A stretch of DNA of 64,000 bases. Source: Dermatemys mawii. Lineage: Eukaryota; Chordata; Testudines; Dermatemydidae. The stretch lies in assembly GCA_007922305.1 (NCBI GenBank), contig ML677351.1, forward strand, positions 15,563,878 through 15,627,877, written 5' to 3'. Within the stretch, counting starts at the first letter, position 1. Every line of letters starts with the position of its first letter. A program made the position numbers and the translations under genes. The notes beneath the pieces are model-generated. The model saw nothing but the letters and a program-made list of their open reading frames with translations, was not told the DNA's origin and ran no database searches. Below, piece by piece: positions 46,431 to 57,600 of the stretch.

Positions 46431-47740
46431 AACCTTGTACTTTTATCTAACATACTTCACTGTTCCTTCATGCTCCACTCAGCTTACCACACATACCGCC
46501 CCCCTGTCCCAAGCAAAAGTTAGGCTTAGAAATTTTATCACCACTAAGAGCTAGGGAAGAAAGCTTACTACTTAAAGACTGAACAGTATATGTGGTGGCG
46601 AGGGGTTACAATGACCAGGGTCAGTGCCAACTCATCCTTTCGCTGCTAGGATACCTACCAGAGTATTTCTGACTATGGATACTGCACAAGCAGACCTGCC
46701 AACTGTGGCTCAATCTCACACAATTTGTAAAATCTCCCACAGACAGATGCTCCCCGACTCAACATCTGTATTCTTAGGTGCACTCTGCTACCCCTATAGC
46801 TGCCAGAGGTCACTTCCCTCAGCTTAGTCATGTTGGTAGTGCGTGCAGGAAGCTTGCATGGCTGCCCTGTAGATGAAACAGCGGCTTTCTGCACTATAGC
46901 TACATGAGCACTAAATCTACCTATTTTAAAAGAAAATCCAGAGTTTAGTTACATGGAAAATAGTTGCAAATATCCACAACTAGTTTATTAAATACTCTGC
47001 ATAAAATGCAACACATGGAATTACAAACACCTTTGCATCTGTGCACAGAGTTTCTATCTTCCTAATCAATGACTGGCTAATGTGATACATTTGAAGCTGT
47101 CTGCAAACCATTAGGCTGTAGGAAAGGAAAAGGAATACAGACTATAGTTTTCCTAGATGATGCAAATGGAGGTGTTTGTCATCCTGACACTAATCAGCAT
47201 GCTGACAGGTGCATCGGGGGTTTCTCTGCTGTTTTACCTCTCCCACAGCATCCTGGCTGCTACAGACAGGGTGTGCCTCTGCTACTACATTTTTGTCAGC
47301 TTCACTGTAGCCCACAGGTTTCTAAATGGCCATGAAAACTCTCAAAGGAAAGCCATGGGCAGTAGAGGCAGTACAGCTGTCTTTTGGGAAGACAACGCTG
47401 CATTAGTTTGTAGTCTGTTCACATTTAGAAGGTTACTTTCACTAGCATATAAGCTAAGAAACTCTTTATGTTTTAATGAGAGTTTAAATTCTGCAGATGC
47501 TGATGGCACTTGCCTGAGCAACCTTCCTACTTGTACTGTATGATTAGGCAATTGGACTTTTCAAGATTTGAAAATAAACCTTCTCTATTCTCAGCTTCAA
47601 ACCCTGGAGCTCCTGCATAAATGTCCGTTATAGGTCACTGTGAATAGCATATCGGAGAGCCCAAAGGTTGGTATTCTCAAATACAAAGGCTCACCCCACT
47701 GATTCAACGAGTCCTGTGCTAATATAAGTTTTAGATAGGA
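46431..47740. other. No gene or repeat recognised
   Basis: The longest frame, 47157-47543 (128 codons, plus), starts with hydrophobic residues but has no conserved domain, and no splice context was evident. I do not call it a gene. Confidence 0.5.
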
Positions 47741-47761
47741 CAGGCATGTCGCGTCTTATGC
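47741..47761 (+). repeat. Left inverted terminal repeat of Tigger element
   Basis: Matches the complement of 51069-51089 at 20 of 21 bases; the difference is A versus G at the sixth base, in a CpG context. Confidence 0.92.
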
Positions 47762-47842
47762 GAGGGTTCCGTTCCGCGGACCCTGCATATAGCCAAAATC
47801 GCATATAGCCAAAACAGCGCTTTAAAGTCCCTTAAAGTGACC

Positions 47843-48541
47843 TGTAGCGGGGTGGCTACCCGCTCCCAGCCAGAAAGGGTTAAAGTCAGCCCTGGAAGAA
47901 GGCTGGGGCTGTAAGTGCAAAGCCCAGGCTGCTTAGAAAGCAGGCTCAGCTGGGTGGCCATGCCCCAAACAGACCAGCAGGCCCTTATAAAAGAGCTGAG
48001 AAGCAGGGGCCTGAGAGAACACAGTCTCCTCTGGTAACAGAGGCAGACAGGCCTGGCTGCTGGGAAGCTTGGGATACCCAGAGTGGAGCAGGGCTGCCGG
48101 GAGCTAGGAGGCGCTGGGGAAGCTCTGGCTGGGAAACCCCCATACTGCAGGGCCTAGAGGACTGGCCCAACAAGGGGTACTGGGGTTGCGGGGGGCAGCC
48201 CTGGGTTAGCTGTAGAGGTGGCAGGCCAACCCCCCTTGCCAGTGATGAAATGGCAATACTACTGCAGTTTGCCCCAGGGAACGGGGGCAGGTGGTGACTG
48301 GCAGTTGCTTAGACTGAGGCAAGGTGGGGATAGAGGGTGGGGGTTCCCTGGGAAGGGAAACCATGATGTTGTGGGGGTACTGCAGGGGTGCAGCACCCAA
48401 GGTGAGAGGGTACCAGGGTCCAAGAGGGACACGGGGACGAGTGATTAAGCGGGACTACAAGCCAGCAGAGGGTGCTCGGGAGGCTGGTGAGCTGATTCCC
48501 CGGACGACCAGCAGGAGGTGCTGCAGGGGTGAGTCGCCGCA
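47843..48541 (+). mobile_element. GC-rich LTR-like insertion inside the Tigger element
   Basis: GC-rich sequence breaks the AT-rich 3' flank of the transposon. It starts TGTAGCGGGGTGGCTACC and ends GTGAGTCGCCGCA, resembling solo LTRs of a Gypsy-type or related family I recall from turtles (TGTAGCGGGG... to ...GCAGGAGGYGC...GTGAGTC). No clean target duplication was found (TGACC left, CACTT right), so the exact ends remain open. The frames in it (48206-48542 on both strands) are incidental. Confidence 0.55.
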
Positions 48542-48774
48542 CACTTACATAACCATAAAGTGTACTTTTGTGTACATACTATGTGTATATATTATGTCTT
48601 GTGTGTTGTGTAGAGCAAGGTACAGTGCAGGATATAATAAAGAGAACATATTCCAAATATTGTAACAAGGTATTTTTAATTTTAATAACATGAATAACAG
48701 TACAGAGATGGCAGAAAAAAAAGAAAACAGTACAGTACAGTCATCAGTTATCCAATGCACACACAGTCCAATTA

Positions 48775-50620
48775 TTAGTCTTCTTCTTCTTCCCCTGACA
48801 ATGCTATGAGGGAGTCATCAGGGCTAGATGTCGATGCAGGAGATGATGGACCAGGCTTGGGTGACGGACAGAGAGCTGTAGATGAAGTGGTTGGCTCTGA
48901 TTCATCTCGAGAAGTTGACTGTGTAGACTCATCTGCTGTTGGTTGTTTTTTCTTCAAAAACATGGTGATTGGCAACTGTCGCTGTTGTCTCTTAAGCTCC
49001 TCAAACATTTCTTGATATGATCTCAAAGCATCCGTAATGCTACGTGAAATTTTGAGGCTTCGTTCCATAGAGGGATCATAATCAGAAATTAAATCATTCA
49101 AGTGTTTCACTGCTTGGAACACTTCCGAAAACTTCTGAAGATTCCAACTTGCTGGCTCTTCCTGTTCTCTGTCATTATCTTTGTCTTCTGTGGAGGATTT
49201 TATCAGTTCCTCTAACTCTTCACTAGTCAATGTCTCTCTATGGGCCTCAAGTAATTCCTCAGTTTCTTCCTCGAGGATGTCAACAAAGCCATCACCACCC
49301 ACTTGCCTGGCCACCTGAACAATGTGTTCTACTTCTTGGTCAATGGTCACGAAACCCTTAAAATCCTTCACACAGTCTTCCCATAGGTTTCGCCAACATG
49401 TATTGACAGTTTCTGGCTTGATTGCATCCATCGCCTGTTTAATATAAATGATGCAATCAGCAATGTTGAAGGACTTCCAATACTGCATCACACCCACACT
49501 GGGATTGGCATCCATAGCAATAAGGATCCACGAGAACGTAAGCCTTGTGTACGTGGCCCTGAAACAGCTAATGACACCTTGGTCCAGAGGTTGCAGTATG
49601 GAGGTGGTATTGGGTGGTGGGGGGGAGAGAAAGACAACTTCAATGTTGCTACACACAAACCGGAGTGCCTCAGGGTGGCCAGGAGCATTGTCTACGATCA
49701 GCAACATTTTAAAGTAAAGTCCTTTTTCCTCAAGGTACTGCTTGACCTCCACAATGAAACACTTGTGGAACCAGTCCAGAAACAATGTTGCCGTCACCCA
49801 AGCCTTTTTATTGGACTGTCAGAACACAGGCAGGAGATTTTTGTTCTTGCTTTTTAGGGCATGGGAATTTGCAGCCCTGTGGAGCAAGCCTGGCTTGATT
49901 AAACACCCAGCCGCATTGCCACAAAGCAACACAGTCACACGGTCTTTAGCTGCTTTGAAGCCAGGGACTTGTCTTTCTGCTTTTGATATGTAAGTGTGGT
50001 TGGGCATTTTTTTCCAGAAGAGCCCAGTCTCATCAGCATTAAAAACTTGTTCTGGAGGACAGCCCCTGTCCTCAATGATTTTCTTAAATTTTTCAGGGTA
50101 GGCTTGGGCTGCTTCCTCATTGGCAGATGCTACTTCACCAGTAGTCTGAATGTTTTTCAGATTGAAGTGGTTCTTAAAACTGTTAAGCTAACCTTGGCTG
50201 GCTTTGAATTCCTTCTCATCCGAAGGCTGTCCCTCTCCAATGGGACATTTTAACTGTGCATAAATGCTAAGAGCCTTTTCTCGCAACATGCTGCCATTGA
50301 TAGGCACACGTTTACAGTTCATGTCTTCCAGCCATAAGTTTAATGCCTTTTCAGTCTTCACTAAAGTCTTAACACGCACCTGACTTGTCACCTTAGCAGT
50401 TATTGGAGCTTGATGCCACGGCTTGACGATTTTCTCTCTCTCGAATCTTCATGGCACGGATGCTAGATTCACTGCGGCCGTATTTATGTGCCATGCTGGA
50501 CACTGACATACCGTCTCTCAATAAGTCCAACACAGCCAGTTTTTCCTCCAGCATTAGAACAGATCGCTGTTTCTTTGGCTGAGCACCAGATGAAGCTGCT
50601 GCCTTGCGTTTAGGGGCCAT
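48775..50620 (-). pseudogene. Tigger transposase (CENP-B-like), nearly intact
   Basis: The start is the ATG at 50618-50620 (MAPKRKAAASSGAQPKKQRS). Residues 20-70 form the pogo/CENP-B N-terminal helix-turn-helix ('LAVLDLLRDGMSVSSMAHKY'). A frameshift near 50390-50420 moves to the frame of the second DNA-binding domain (50391-50188, 'EKALNLWLEDMNCKRVPING'). The DDE domain follows in that frame: 'VFNADETGLFWKK' (first Asp, near 50050), 'KMLLIVDNAPGHPEAL' (second Asp, residue 36 of the 340-codon frame 49797-48775) and 'NTTSILQPLDQGVI' (third Asp, residue 72). Two in-frame stops, at 50188-50190 (TAG) and 49819-49821 (TGA), both replace tryptophan codons expected in the family. The C-terminal tail is Ser/Pro/Glu-rich. 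Intact relatives cut and paste the element in the nucleus. Confidence 0.9.
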
Positions 50621-51068
50621 GGTTATACAGTACAAAAAAATCTGGACTGTACTGTATCTTTAGATCACTGAGTGTACAGTACAGGTAGCACAGGTATCAC
50701 ACTCAGCATGGCAAGATGCGCACAGTATGAGAAGCACAGTATTGTAGTGGGAAACAGCACTACAGTACAGTAGTGGGAACAGCAGATTCATGTCTAACAT
50801 TTCATGCCATGTGTTCATTGAGTGGAATGGCAGGCGGAACTGCCCGCACTATTTAGACTGTTTTTTAAAAAAAATTTTTTTGTAATGTTTTTCATTCTGA
50901 GAACAGCAGTGCAGTTTTGTTATTGTGGGGACGGCTGATTCGCGTCTCCTGTCTTACGCTGATTGCGTCGACTGGCAGGCGGAATCGGAAGCAGCAGAGG
51001 TTGTGGGTTTTTTTTTCTTTCTTCCTGGTTGCCGACCGCGGAAGGCTGAAATCGCGTAAGTTGAATCA

Positions 51069-51089
51069 GCATAAGACGCGACACGCCTG
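51069..51089 (-). repeat. Right inverted terminal repeat of Tigger element
   Basis: Read on the minus strand it starts CAGGCGTGTCGCGTC. It is followed by the TA target dinucleotide. Confidence 0.92.
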
Positions 51090-51091
51090 TA

Positions 51092-51670
51092 TCTATAACC
51101 ACATGACATAGACAATCCCTTACGTTCAAGAGCTGATCTACAAGACCAATAAAATACTAAATAGATATTATGGTGAACATCACTGTAAAATACTATAGAT
51201 AGATATCTACATGGATGTTGAATAAGGAATAAGTAAAGCTCAGTTCTATTCAGAGATTAAAAGAAAGAAAGAGTTCTGATCTGACAGACATAGTGTTTCG
51301 GACATTAGAATGTGTTTAATTATTTTCCATTACTGATCTTTACCCTGCAGCGGAGGGAACGTTAGAGCAAACTGCCATTTTAAAATTCCTTCAGTTTCAT
51401 TTTTGAAATCCAGTGGCTGTGGTGAGATCTTTTCACAAAGAAATCACAGTGGAGATCTTCTAAGGCTTTAGTCCTTCATAATCCTTAATAAGAAATCTGA
51501 TGATTTTAAAATCAATAGTCAATTTGCAAGATGAACAGCATCTTATTAGTGGATTAAAATTAATAAAATGACCAAAGTCAGAGTATTGGGGGGAAATTAT
51601 GGAACAAGTCTTCAATGACTTCTAAAATAATCTGGTCTTTGTGAATACCCCAAACAAAAGCAACAGTCAA
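51092..51670. other. No gene or repeat recognised
   Basis: Unique-looking AT-rich sequence right of the Tigger element. Confidence 0.5.
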
Positions 51671-51862
51671 TGGTCTAGATTCTGCGCTGCACCTAAAGAC
51701 AGCTTAATGTCAGTCTGACTTTCTGGCTCTGGCCAGAAGCCCGCGGGGTTCCTTGTACAATTTAGAGCAACTGCCACAGTTACTCTAAATTAGAACAATC
51801 TTATGTAGCTCCTATGGGCTCTTCTGCAGCACAGAGTAGCTGGAGTATAGTGTGGCCCATCA
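51671..51862. repeat. Possible old palindromic MITE
   Basis: 'CTAGATTCTGCGCTGCACCT' at the left, 'AGCAACTGCCACAGTTACTC' near the middle and 'GTATAGTGTGGCCCA' at the right resemble the family at 43712-43798 with an expanded centre. Weak. Confidence 0.35.
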
Positions 51863-52624
51863 CATCCACTGAGGACTGTGTAAGAAGTTGATATATGAGA
51901 GCTCTGTGAGTCACCACACTAGGTGGGGAGTCTCTTTATAAAAGCAGAACTCCCAAAGGAGCTGTTCTGTTTTTATATTTGACAGATAAATATTACCAGT
52001 GCTTGGATCATTTAAGATTTAAATGTACCTAGTAAGGTGTCAAAGATATTCCACCCCAGGGCATTTATATGATCGAGAGAGAGAGAGAGAGTAGTATATC
52101 TAATCTCCTTGGGTTATCCAAGAAGAAAATGCTTACCTAAAATTCATGTTAAAGTCCATTGGATATCACCCCCATCACCCGAACTAAAAATGGATTTATT
52201 TAATTTGTACTTGTCAACATAAGATACCGACTTTGAAGGAAAGCAGTATGAGTGATGGTTTGGGGCAATTTAAAAGATCTCAGTTCTGTGCTGGATACTT
52301 ATAACATTTTTCAAAACAGTGGCATAAAAAAAGTGAAGTTACTGTTTGTAGGAATGTTGGACCTGATACTTCACTGCTATGACCTTACGTAGTCATGTGC
52401 ACTTCTGCAAAGTGAATATTATTAAACACTGTCAGATCATAATGGTAGCATTTTCCGCTCATTTTACAAAGGTGTGCCTGACTACATGAGACAAAAAGAA
52501 ATGGAGAGTCAAACTCCATATTTCTGTATGTCCTATCACTACTTTGTCTTCTGGCTAAGATCAAGAGTAGCATCAGTTTTAGTACCAGATTAATTCTCCA
52601 TTAAGTGAATATATCCTGCAATAA
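51863..52624. other. No gene recognised; GA microsatellite
   Basis: A (GA)n run lies at about 52074-52092. Nothing else is recognised. Confidence 0.5.
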
Positions 52625-52681
52625 TCCTGGAGACAGACTCGATTATCTAAAATGCCTTTTCTATCACTATGATCCTATGAA
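52625..52681 (+). mobile_element. CR1 LINE 3' end fragment
   Basis: 'GACTCGATTATCTAAAATGC' followed by 'CTATCACTATGATCCTATGA' has the characteristic CR1 3' terminus with an ATGATYCTATGA end. No coding part is attached. Confidence 0.6.
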
Positions 52682-53104
52682 ACATTTAGGAATAAATGGT
52701 GGGTTTCAGGTGGTTTGGAGCTATATTTTCCTCACTTAAATTGTATTTTTATTTTATTTTTAAAAAATCTACATTTAAAAATGGTCTTATTCCATTTGGT
52801 CTTTACCACTCAGAAGGTTGTAAGATCAAGAAAACTATTTTGCCAACTCATCCAAAATTAATTAAATCAATTCCAGTGATTTCAAGTATACTGTATTAAT
52901 CACTGGTATTTTATTTTCTTGGTGATCCTAACATCTTTTTAATGAGACACTGAATGGGAATTCTCACCTTCTGCTTCTTTCCTTTTCTAATTTTTTCATC
53001 TTCATGCCTACAGCAATAGCACCTAGAGCTATGTATAATCTTGTCAGATCTTATATCCTAAACAGTAATAGGCTGGATAAGGATTTGGATGGGAGGCTTT
53101 GAGG
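52682..53104. other. No gene or repeat recognised
   Basis: A plus frame at 52696-52899 has no domain. Confidence 0.45.
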
Positions 53105-53262
53105 ATGAACTCAGAGTGAAGGCATGGCAGGGGGCTCAGGGCAGGGGGCTGGAGTGCAGGAGGGATGCAGGGTGTGGCAGGGGCTCAGGACAGGGGGTTG
53201 AGGTGTGGGGCATAGGAGGGGTTCAAGTGTGGGCTCCAGCCCGGCGCCACTTACAGATGTCC
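53105..53262 (+). repeat. Partial copy of the hAT MITE minisatellite core
   Basis: From 'GGCATGGCAGGG' at 53122 to 'CCAGCCCGGCGCCACTTACA' the sequence is nearly identical to about 54388-54540, including 'GGACAGGGGGTTGAGGTGTG'. The terminal repeats of the family are missing on both sides. Confidence 0.75.
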
Positions 53263-54110
53263 ACCATCACATGCGGCACAAAGTGCTGGATACTCTTTCG
53301 ACTGAGATATGAAACCTAAGCTTCTGGACATTCACAGTCATTAAAGATCACATTAATATTTTTGTTAGCTCTGGTGTCCTGGTCAAATTTCTTCTTGGGC
53401 ACCAATGTTCTATCTAATTAAATTCTTAAGTTAAGTAAATGGACAAGGTATTTTCTTCTTCACTTTATTCTGCTATATACTGTAATGTTGTTGGGTTTTT
53501 TAAACAGCAACATGATTGTGCTCTTATTCATCTTATATTTCTCTGCTCCCCCAGGCCAATCCTTCTGTTTCACTATCTTTCGCTTCCTTTGTAAACTCTT
53601 TTCACAATTGCACCACTGGTGGCGTGACAGCATTCTCCTCTGCAGCTTCTATATCTGGAATAGTGAGCTACAGGAAGGACTATTTCATTTGCACAAAGAC
53701 AGGACACGAGGGTGCAGCCACAATTAACCCAATATCTCTTCTTCTGTGCCCAAATCTCACCTAAAAATGTCTTTTCTCTCCTGACTCTCTATAAGGAATA
53801 TGTCTCGGTTTCTCTGCCCTTTTAGTTTATCTTTGTAACTTTACTATTTAACTGTATAAATAATGCTGAGATACATTGTACGTGAAGTAGACAATACAAA
53901 ATTAAGTACTGAATTGAGTATTACACACATAGGGTAACATCTTCCCCTCATTGTAAAAAGCATTATATAAATCAAACAATTACACTAAGATTTATAAGGT
54001 TTTGTGTATTATTTGTTATTCTTTACTAGCTTCCCTTTAATGAAATGAGAGAAAAAATTCCATAAAAATCTATTCTTTCAGAAAGAGGAGGAAAGTAATA
54101 TTAATTAGGG
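53263..54110. other. No gene recognised
   Basis: Frames at 53485-53764 run in two plus-strand frames and lack a known domain. AT-rich. Confidence 0.45.
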
Positions 54111-54732
54111 CAGTGGTAGGCAAACTTTTTGGCCTGAGCGACACTTCTGGGTGGGGAAATTGCATGTAGAGCCATGAATGTAGGGCTGGGGCAGGGAGTT
54201 GGGGTGCAGGAGGGAGTGAGGGCTGTGGGATGTGGTGTACCGGAAGGGGCTCAGGGCAGGGGATTTGGGTGCAGGAGGGGCATGGGGTGTGGCAAGGGGT
54301 TGGGGCCTCAGGGCAAGTGATTGGGTACAGGAGGGGTGTGGGGTACAGCAGGGGGCTCAGGGCAGGAGGTTGGGGTGCAGGAGTGCAGGCATGGCAGGGT
54401 GTTGGGGTGCAGGAGGAGGCTCAAGGCAGGCAGCTGGAGTGCAGGAGGGGTGCAGGGTGTGGCAGGGGTCTCAGGACAGGGGGTTGAGGTGTGGGGTATA
54501 GGAGGGGTTCAGGTGCGGGCTCCAGCCCGGCACCGCTTACATTTAGAAGCTCCGGAGTGGCAACAGTGCACAGTGGGGCAAAGGCAGGCTCCCTGCCTGC
54601 CCTGGCCCCATGCTGCTCCTGAAAGCAGCCGGCATCACCTCCCTGTGGCCTCTGGAAGAGAGGGGGTAGAGGGATCTGCGCGCTGCTCTCGCCTATGGGT
54701 AGCTCCCATTGGCTGCGGTTTGCCCATCCCTG
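54111..54732 (+). mobile_element. hAT-type MITE with G-rich minisatellite core, 622 bp
   Basis: Ends CAGTGGTAGGCAAAC and the complement of GTTTGCCCATCCCTG are inverted (12 of 15). A perfect 8-bp target duplication AATTAGGG flanks it (54103-54110 and 54733-54740). The interior (about 54185-54520) is a tandem array of roughly 30-50 base units with GGGGCTCAGGGCAGG, TTGGGGTGCAGGAGG and GTGTGGGG words. The repetitive frames on both strands (54230-54851, 54421-54771) come from this array and are not genes. Confidence 0.9.
54185..54520 (+). repeat. Minisatellite inside the hAT MITE
   Basis: Diverged, G-rich tandem units; the last unit with its flank (GGCTCCAGCCCGGCACCG) is shared with the partial copy at 53105-53262. 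Likely to vary in copy number. Confidence 0.8.
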
Positions 54733-54740
54733 AATTAGGG

Positions 54741-56689
54741 AGACTGCTTGATAGTCAGCAAAAATTTGCAATCCTTGCAGTATCCCCCAACTCCTTTAAA
54801 GATACAATTATGTATGTGCGTGCACAGTACTCTCTAACTTCAGCTCTCTGATAGTTTTAATTTACCTGAAAGACACTATAAATGTCCCCCTAATGTGATA
54901 GCATCTTAATGTTTTGTTGTAATGGAATTCTGGAACAGGTAGCTAATAAATTAAGGTGTGCGATTCATTATTGACTGGCTTAATTCTAGCCACATAACTC
55001 TCAAATGGCAGCTTGTTTCATGTAAATTTTATTGTACTGAAAGTTTCATTTGTTACTCAGAGACTGCCTGGTAAATGGAGAGAAAATGCAAATTATACTT
55101 CCTCTTTTAAACAGAACAATGTTAAACAAAAGGCAAACAAACCATGTTTTACTCAGGGCACTGTAATCTATAGTATAGTAACTAGCAAGATGTTTTTTGA
55201 TAATAAAAATAATGTAAAAAGGTAAAAGTTACCTAGTACTGTACTTTGTTTTCTGACCAAAACTACTAAATAAAACTACTCTACCAGAAGTGGACACAAT
55301 TCCCATAACATTTGCATAGCTGTCTAAAGCATGAAGATCTCTTACAGTTTTGTATGGGAAAAGATAACTAATGTTTCACAGAATACTGCATATGTGTTAA
55401 CTGCATAAAACTGTGGGCCATATTGTCCCTTTCTGACCAAAATCCAACAAGTTGTTCCCCATCGGGTTTCCTCTGGACCATTCTGTCAGAGGTCAGGGTT
55501 CGCAGGATTTGCTCTTGCTGATGGTAATTCTCAGCAGATGGGGCAGAGAAGTCAGCTCTCAGTTCCATGCAATCCTGACAAGTGTCTGTCTCTGATTTGC
55601 TTCTTGGTTAGGCGGTTCAGTATGTTGGGGGAATACCATGTGAGATAATACTTACATCAATGGTCTTTGAGAGAGATGTCATTTATGAAATGCTGCCATC
55701 TTGCATCCTGGAGTTCTGCAGGATCTTAGGATAAAAGGGTCCTGCTTTCCCCTTTCATACTGAAGAACTCAAGGCTATGGGATGTGAAGCCATTCTACAG
55801 AATTCATAAGATAGATGTGCTGGGCCTTCTGTAACTGGCACTAAGACAACTTGCTTAATTTAGTGAGCAACAAGAAGCTAATTTTTACTCACTAAAATAG
55901 GCTTTTGTGGAGGGAAGATGTAATAACGGCTTATATTTGAGGCATAGTCACATTTCATTATGGTATTGTTGATACAAAATCTGTTTGTTCTATTTCTGGT
56001 TTGGGGGGAACTACTAGTCTATATTTTTTAAAATAGTATTTTTAATATGTCAAAAAGGCCCAAGGGTTACTACATCCTGTAGTGGTGGTTTGTTTTTGTT
56101 AATTATTCTTGAAGTATGACTCTTATGCATAATGCAAAACTAACTAAATGAATAGAAGGCTTTCATCATTAGGACTTTATTGAGTTTTATTCACATTTTT
56201 ATTATCTGTAGGACTAGTATTCAATTATTTTGTTGCTTAATTCTGTTCTTTCATCAACAGAAATTATGGCTGTTTCCATACACAAATTGCAGTACTTTAG
56301 GGTTTTTTTAATTTTATTTTTTGTGCTACATTTTTCCACTAAATGTGACACTTTGAATTAAAAATATATAGGCTTTTGTGAAATGCCAGGTGCATATAGA
56401 GAAAAACCCTACAGTGACAAATATCCATTAATGATTCTGAGAAATAATATGATTAAAGGAAAAAAATAAAACATGTTCCAATATAGAAGCACTGTAACTT
56501 TTTTATGTTTCAAAACGCACATTTGAAAATTAGTCTAATTATTCCATTTGTCTTGCTTTCAATACCTTTGTTCAATGAGCTATTGATAACAATTTCACGC
56601 ATGATTATATCATTTAATTGCAAAGAGTTTAATGGCTAACATAACACACTGGTGTTCTAAAACTTGGTGTATTGTATTTTAAAGAGATT
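54741..56689. other. AT-rich stretch, no gene or repeat recognised
   Basis: Frames are short. The region ends at the degraded 3' part of the DIRS element. Confidence 0.5.
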
Positions 56690-56759
56690 AATTGTTTATA
56701 GGATTTCATACTGGCTGAGTAAGTTCTTGTGATGGGGGAAAAACATCAGGACTAACTGA

Positions 56760-56900
56760 TACTAACTGAAATTGATACAATATGTTTATCTTGACACCAT
56801 GTATCGAATTACCTCTATTTGTCCAGGTATGTGAGTCGGGTAGGTGTTCTGCAGCTGTTTAACAAAATCTTTTGTACCTCTGTCGAGCATGTCATTTCAA
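56760..56900 (-). pseudogene. Start of DIRS tyrosine recombinase region
   Basis: A short minus-strand translation 'CSTEVQKILLNSCRTPTRLT' followed by 'YLDK' fits the N-terminal core-binding segment of the recombinase. Stops follow at once, and the catalytic R-H-R-Y part is not present. The match is short. Confidence 0.5.
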
Positions 56901-56959
56901 ATCCTGATAGTCATGGAATAACCACACTTTGAGGTGAAGTCTTTGGGGATCCAGGTGAA

Positions 56960-57600
56960 GGGTGTGGCCTGAATCCTCAGAGAGAAGATGAGGCAGAAGC
57001 AAAAGGGTGCATGGGGGAGGCACCACCATCTTGAAAAGGTAAGGATATTAGGTTTCTTGAGGACATGTGGGGGCTATTAGGATTACTGTGTATCTGTCCT
57101 GTATGATCTTGTGAATCACTTGAGCTAGGATGGAGTTGGAGGGAAAGCATATAGGAGGGGACCATTCCAGTTTATGAGGAAGGCATTGCCTAGAGTGTGG
57201 ATTGAGTCCCGCCTTGGAGCAAAACTGCGGGCATTTGGTGTTTTGCACGGTTGCAAAGAGATTCCCCAGTGCTGAAATATGTTTTGGAGCACATGGGTAT
57301 CCAGCTCTCACTTGTGTTCCTAAGAGAAGTTTCTGCTTAGGGTATCTGCCATGGTGTTCTGGCATACAGCTAGTTATGATACTGTAATATGGATATTGTG
57401 TTTGATACACTATTGCCAGAGTCACATGGCTTCCACGCATAGGGAGTGTGATCATGCTCCCCCTTGTCCGTTTATGTAAAACATACGTTGTCTGCAAGGA
57501 CTTGTATGGTCTTGCCTTTGATGATAGGTAAGAAGTGGGAGTAAGCACTGCAAAGAGCTCATAGTTCCAAAATATTTATGTGAAGAAGGGATTCTGCTGG
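56960..57600 (-). pseudogene. DIRS RNase H and downstream region remnant
   Basis: Minus-strand frame 57548-57048 (166 codons) contains 'NTKCPQFCSKAGLNP', 'KLEWSPPICFPSN' and 'VIHKIIQDRYTVILIAPTCP', the region that follows RNase H in DIRS polyproteins. The RNase H core itself ('TDN' and the 'CVEAM'-like helix) is visible in other frames at about 57480-57400. Further on, 'FTSKCGYSMT'-like text (near 56930) matches the linker to the recombinase. Broken by several stops and frameshifts. Confidence 0.72.

Larger units (their letters stand above)
47741..51089 (-). mobile_element. Tigger-type DNA transposon (pogo/Tc1-mariner superfamily)
   Basis: Inverted terminal repeats of 21 bp (47741-47761 and 51069-51089) begin CAGGCRTGTCGCGTCTTA and differ at one base. 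The right flank is TA (51090-51091) and the left flank is GA (47739-47740), consistent with a TA target duplication in which one base has mutated. The subterminal regions are rich in GCG and CCGCGGA words. The transposase lies on the minus strand; an LTR-like insert occupies 47843-48541. Without the insert the element would be about 2.65 kb, close to full length for a Tigger element. Confidence 0.9.

Noticed and set aside
47157..47543. 128-codon plus-strand frame with hydrophobic start
   Set aside because: No conserved domain, no recognisable splice context, ordinary length for chance in 64 kb, and low-complexity serine-rich C-terminal part.
48206..48665. Overlapping frames on both strands
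   Set aside because: They fall in the GC-rich LTR-like insert, where stops are rare by composition.
54230..54851. Long plus-strand frames rich in Gly and Val
   Set aside because: They translate the G-rich minisatellite in the hAT MITE; three frames are open at once, as expected for a tandem array.
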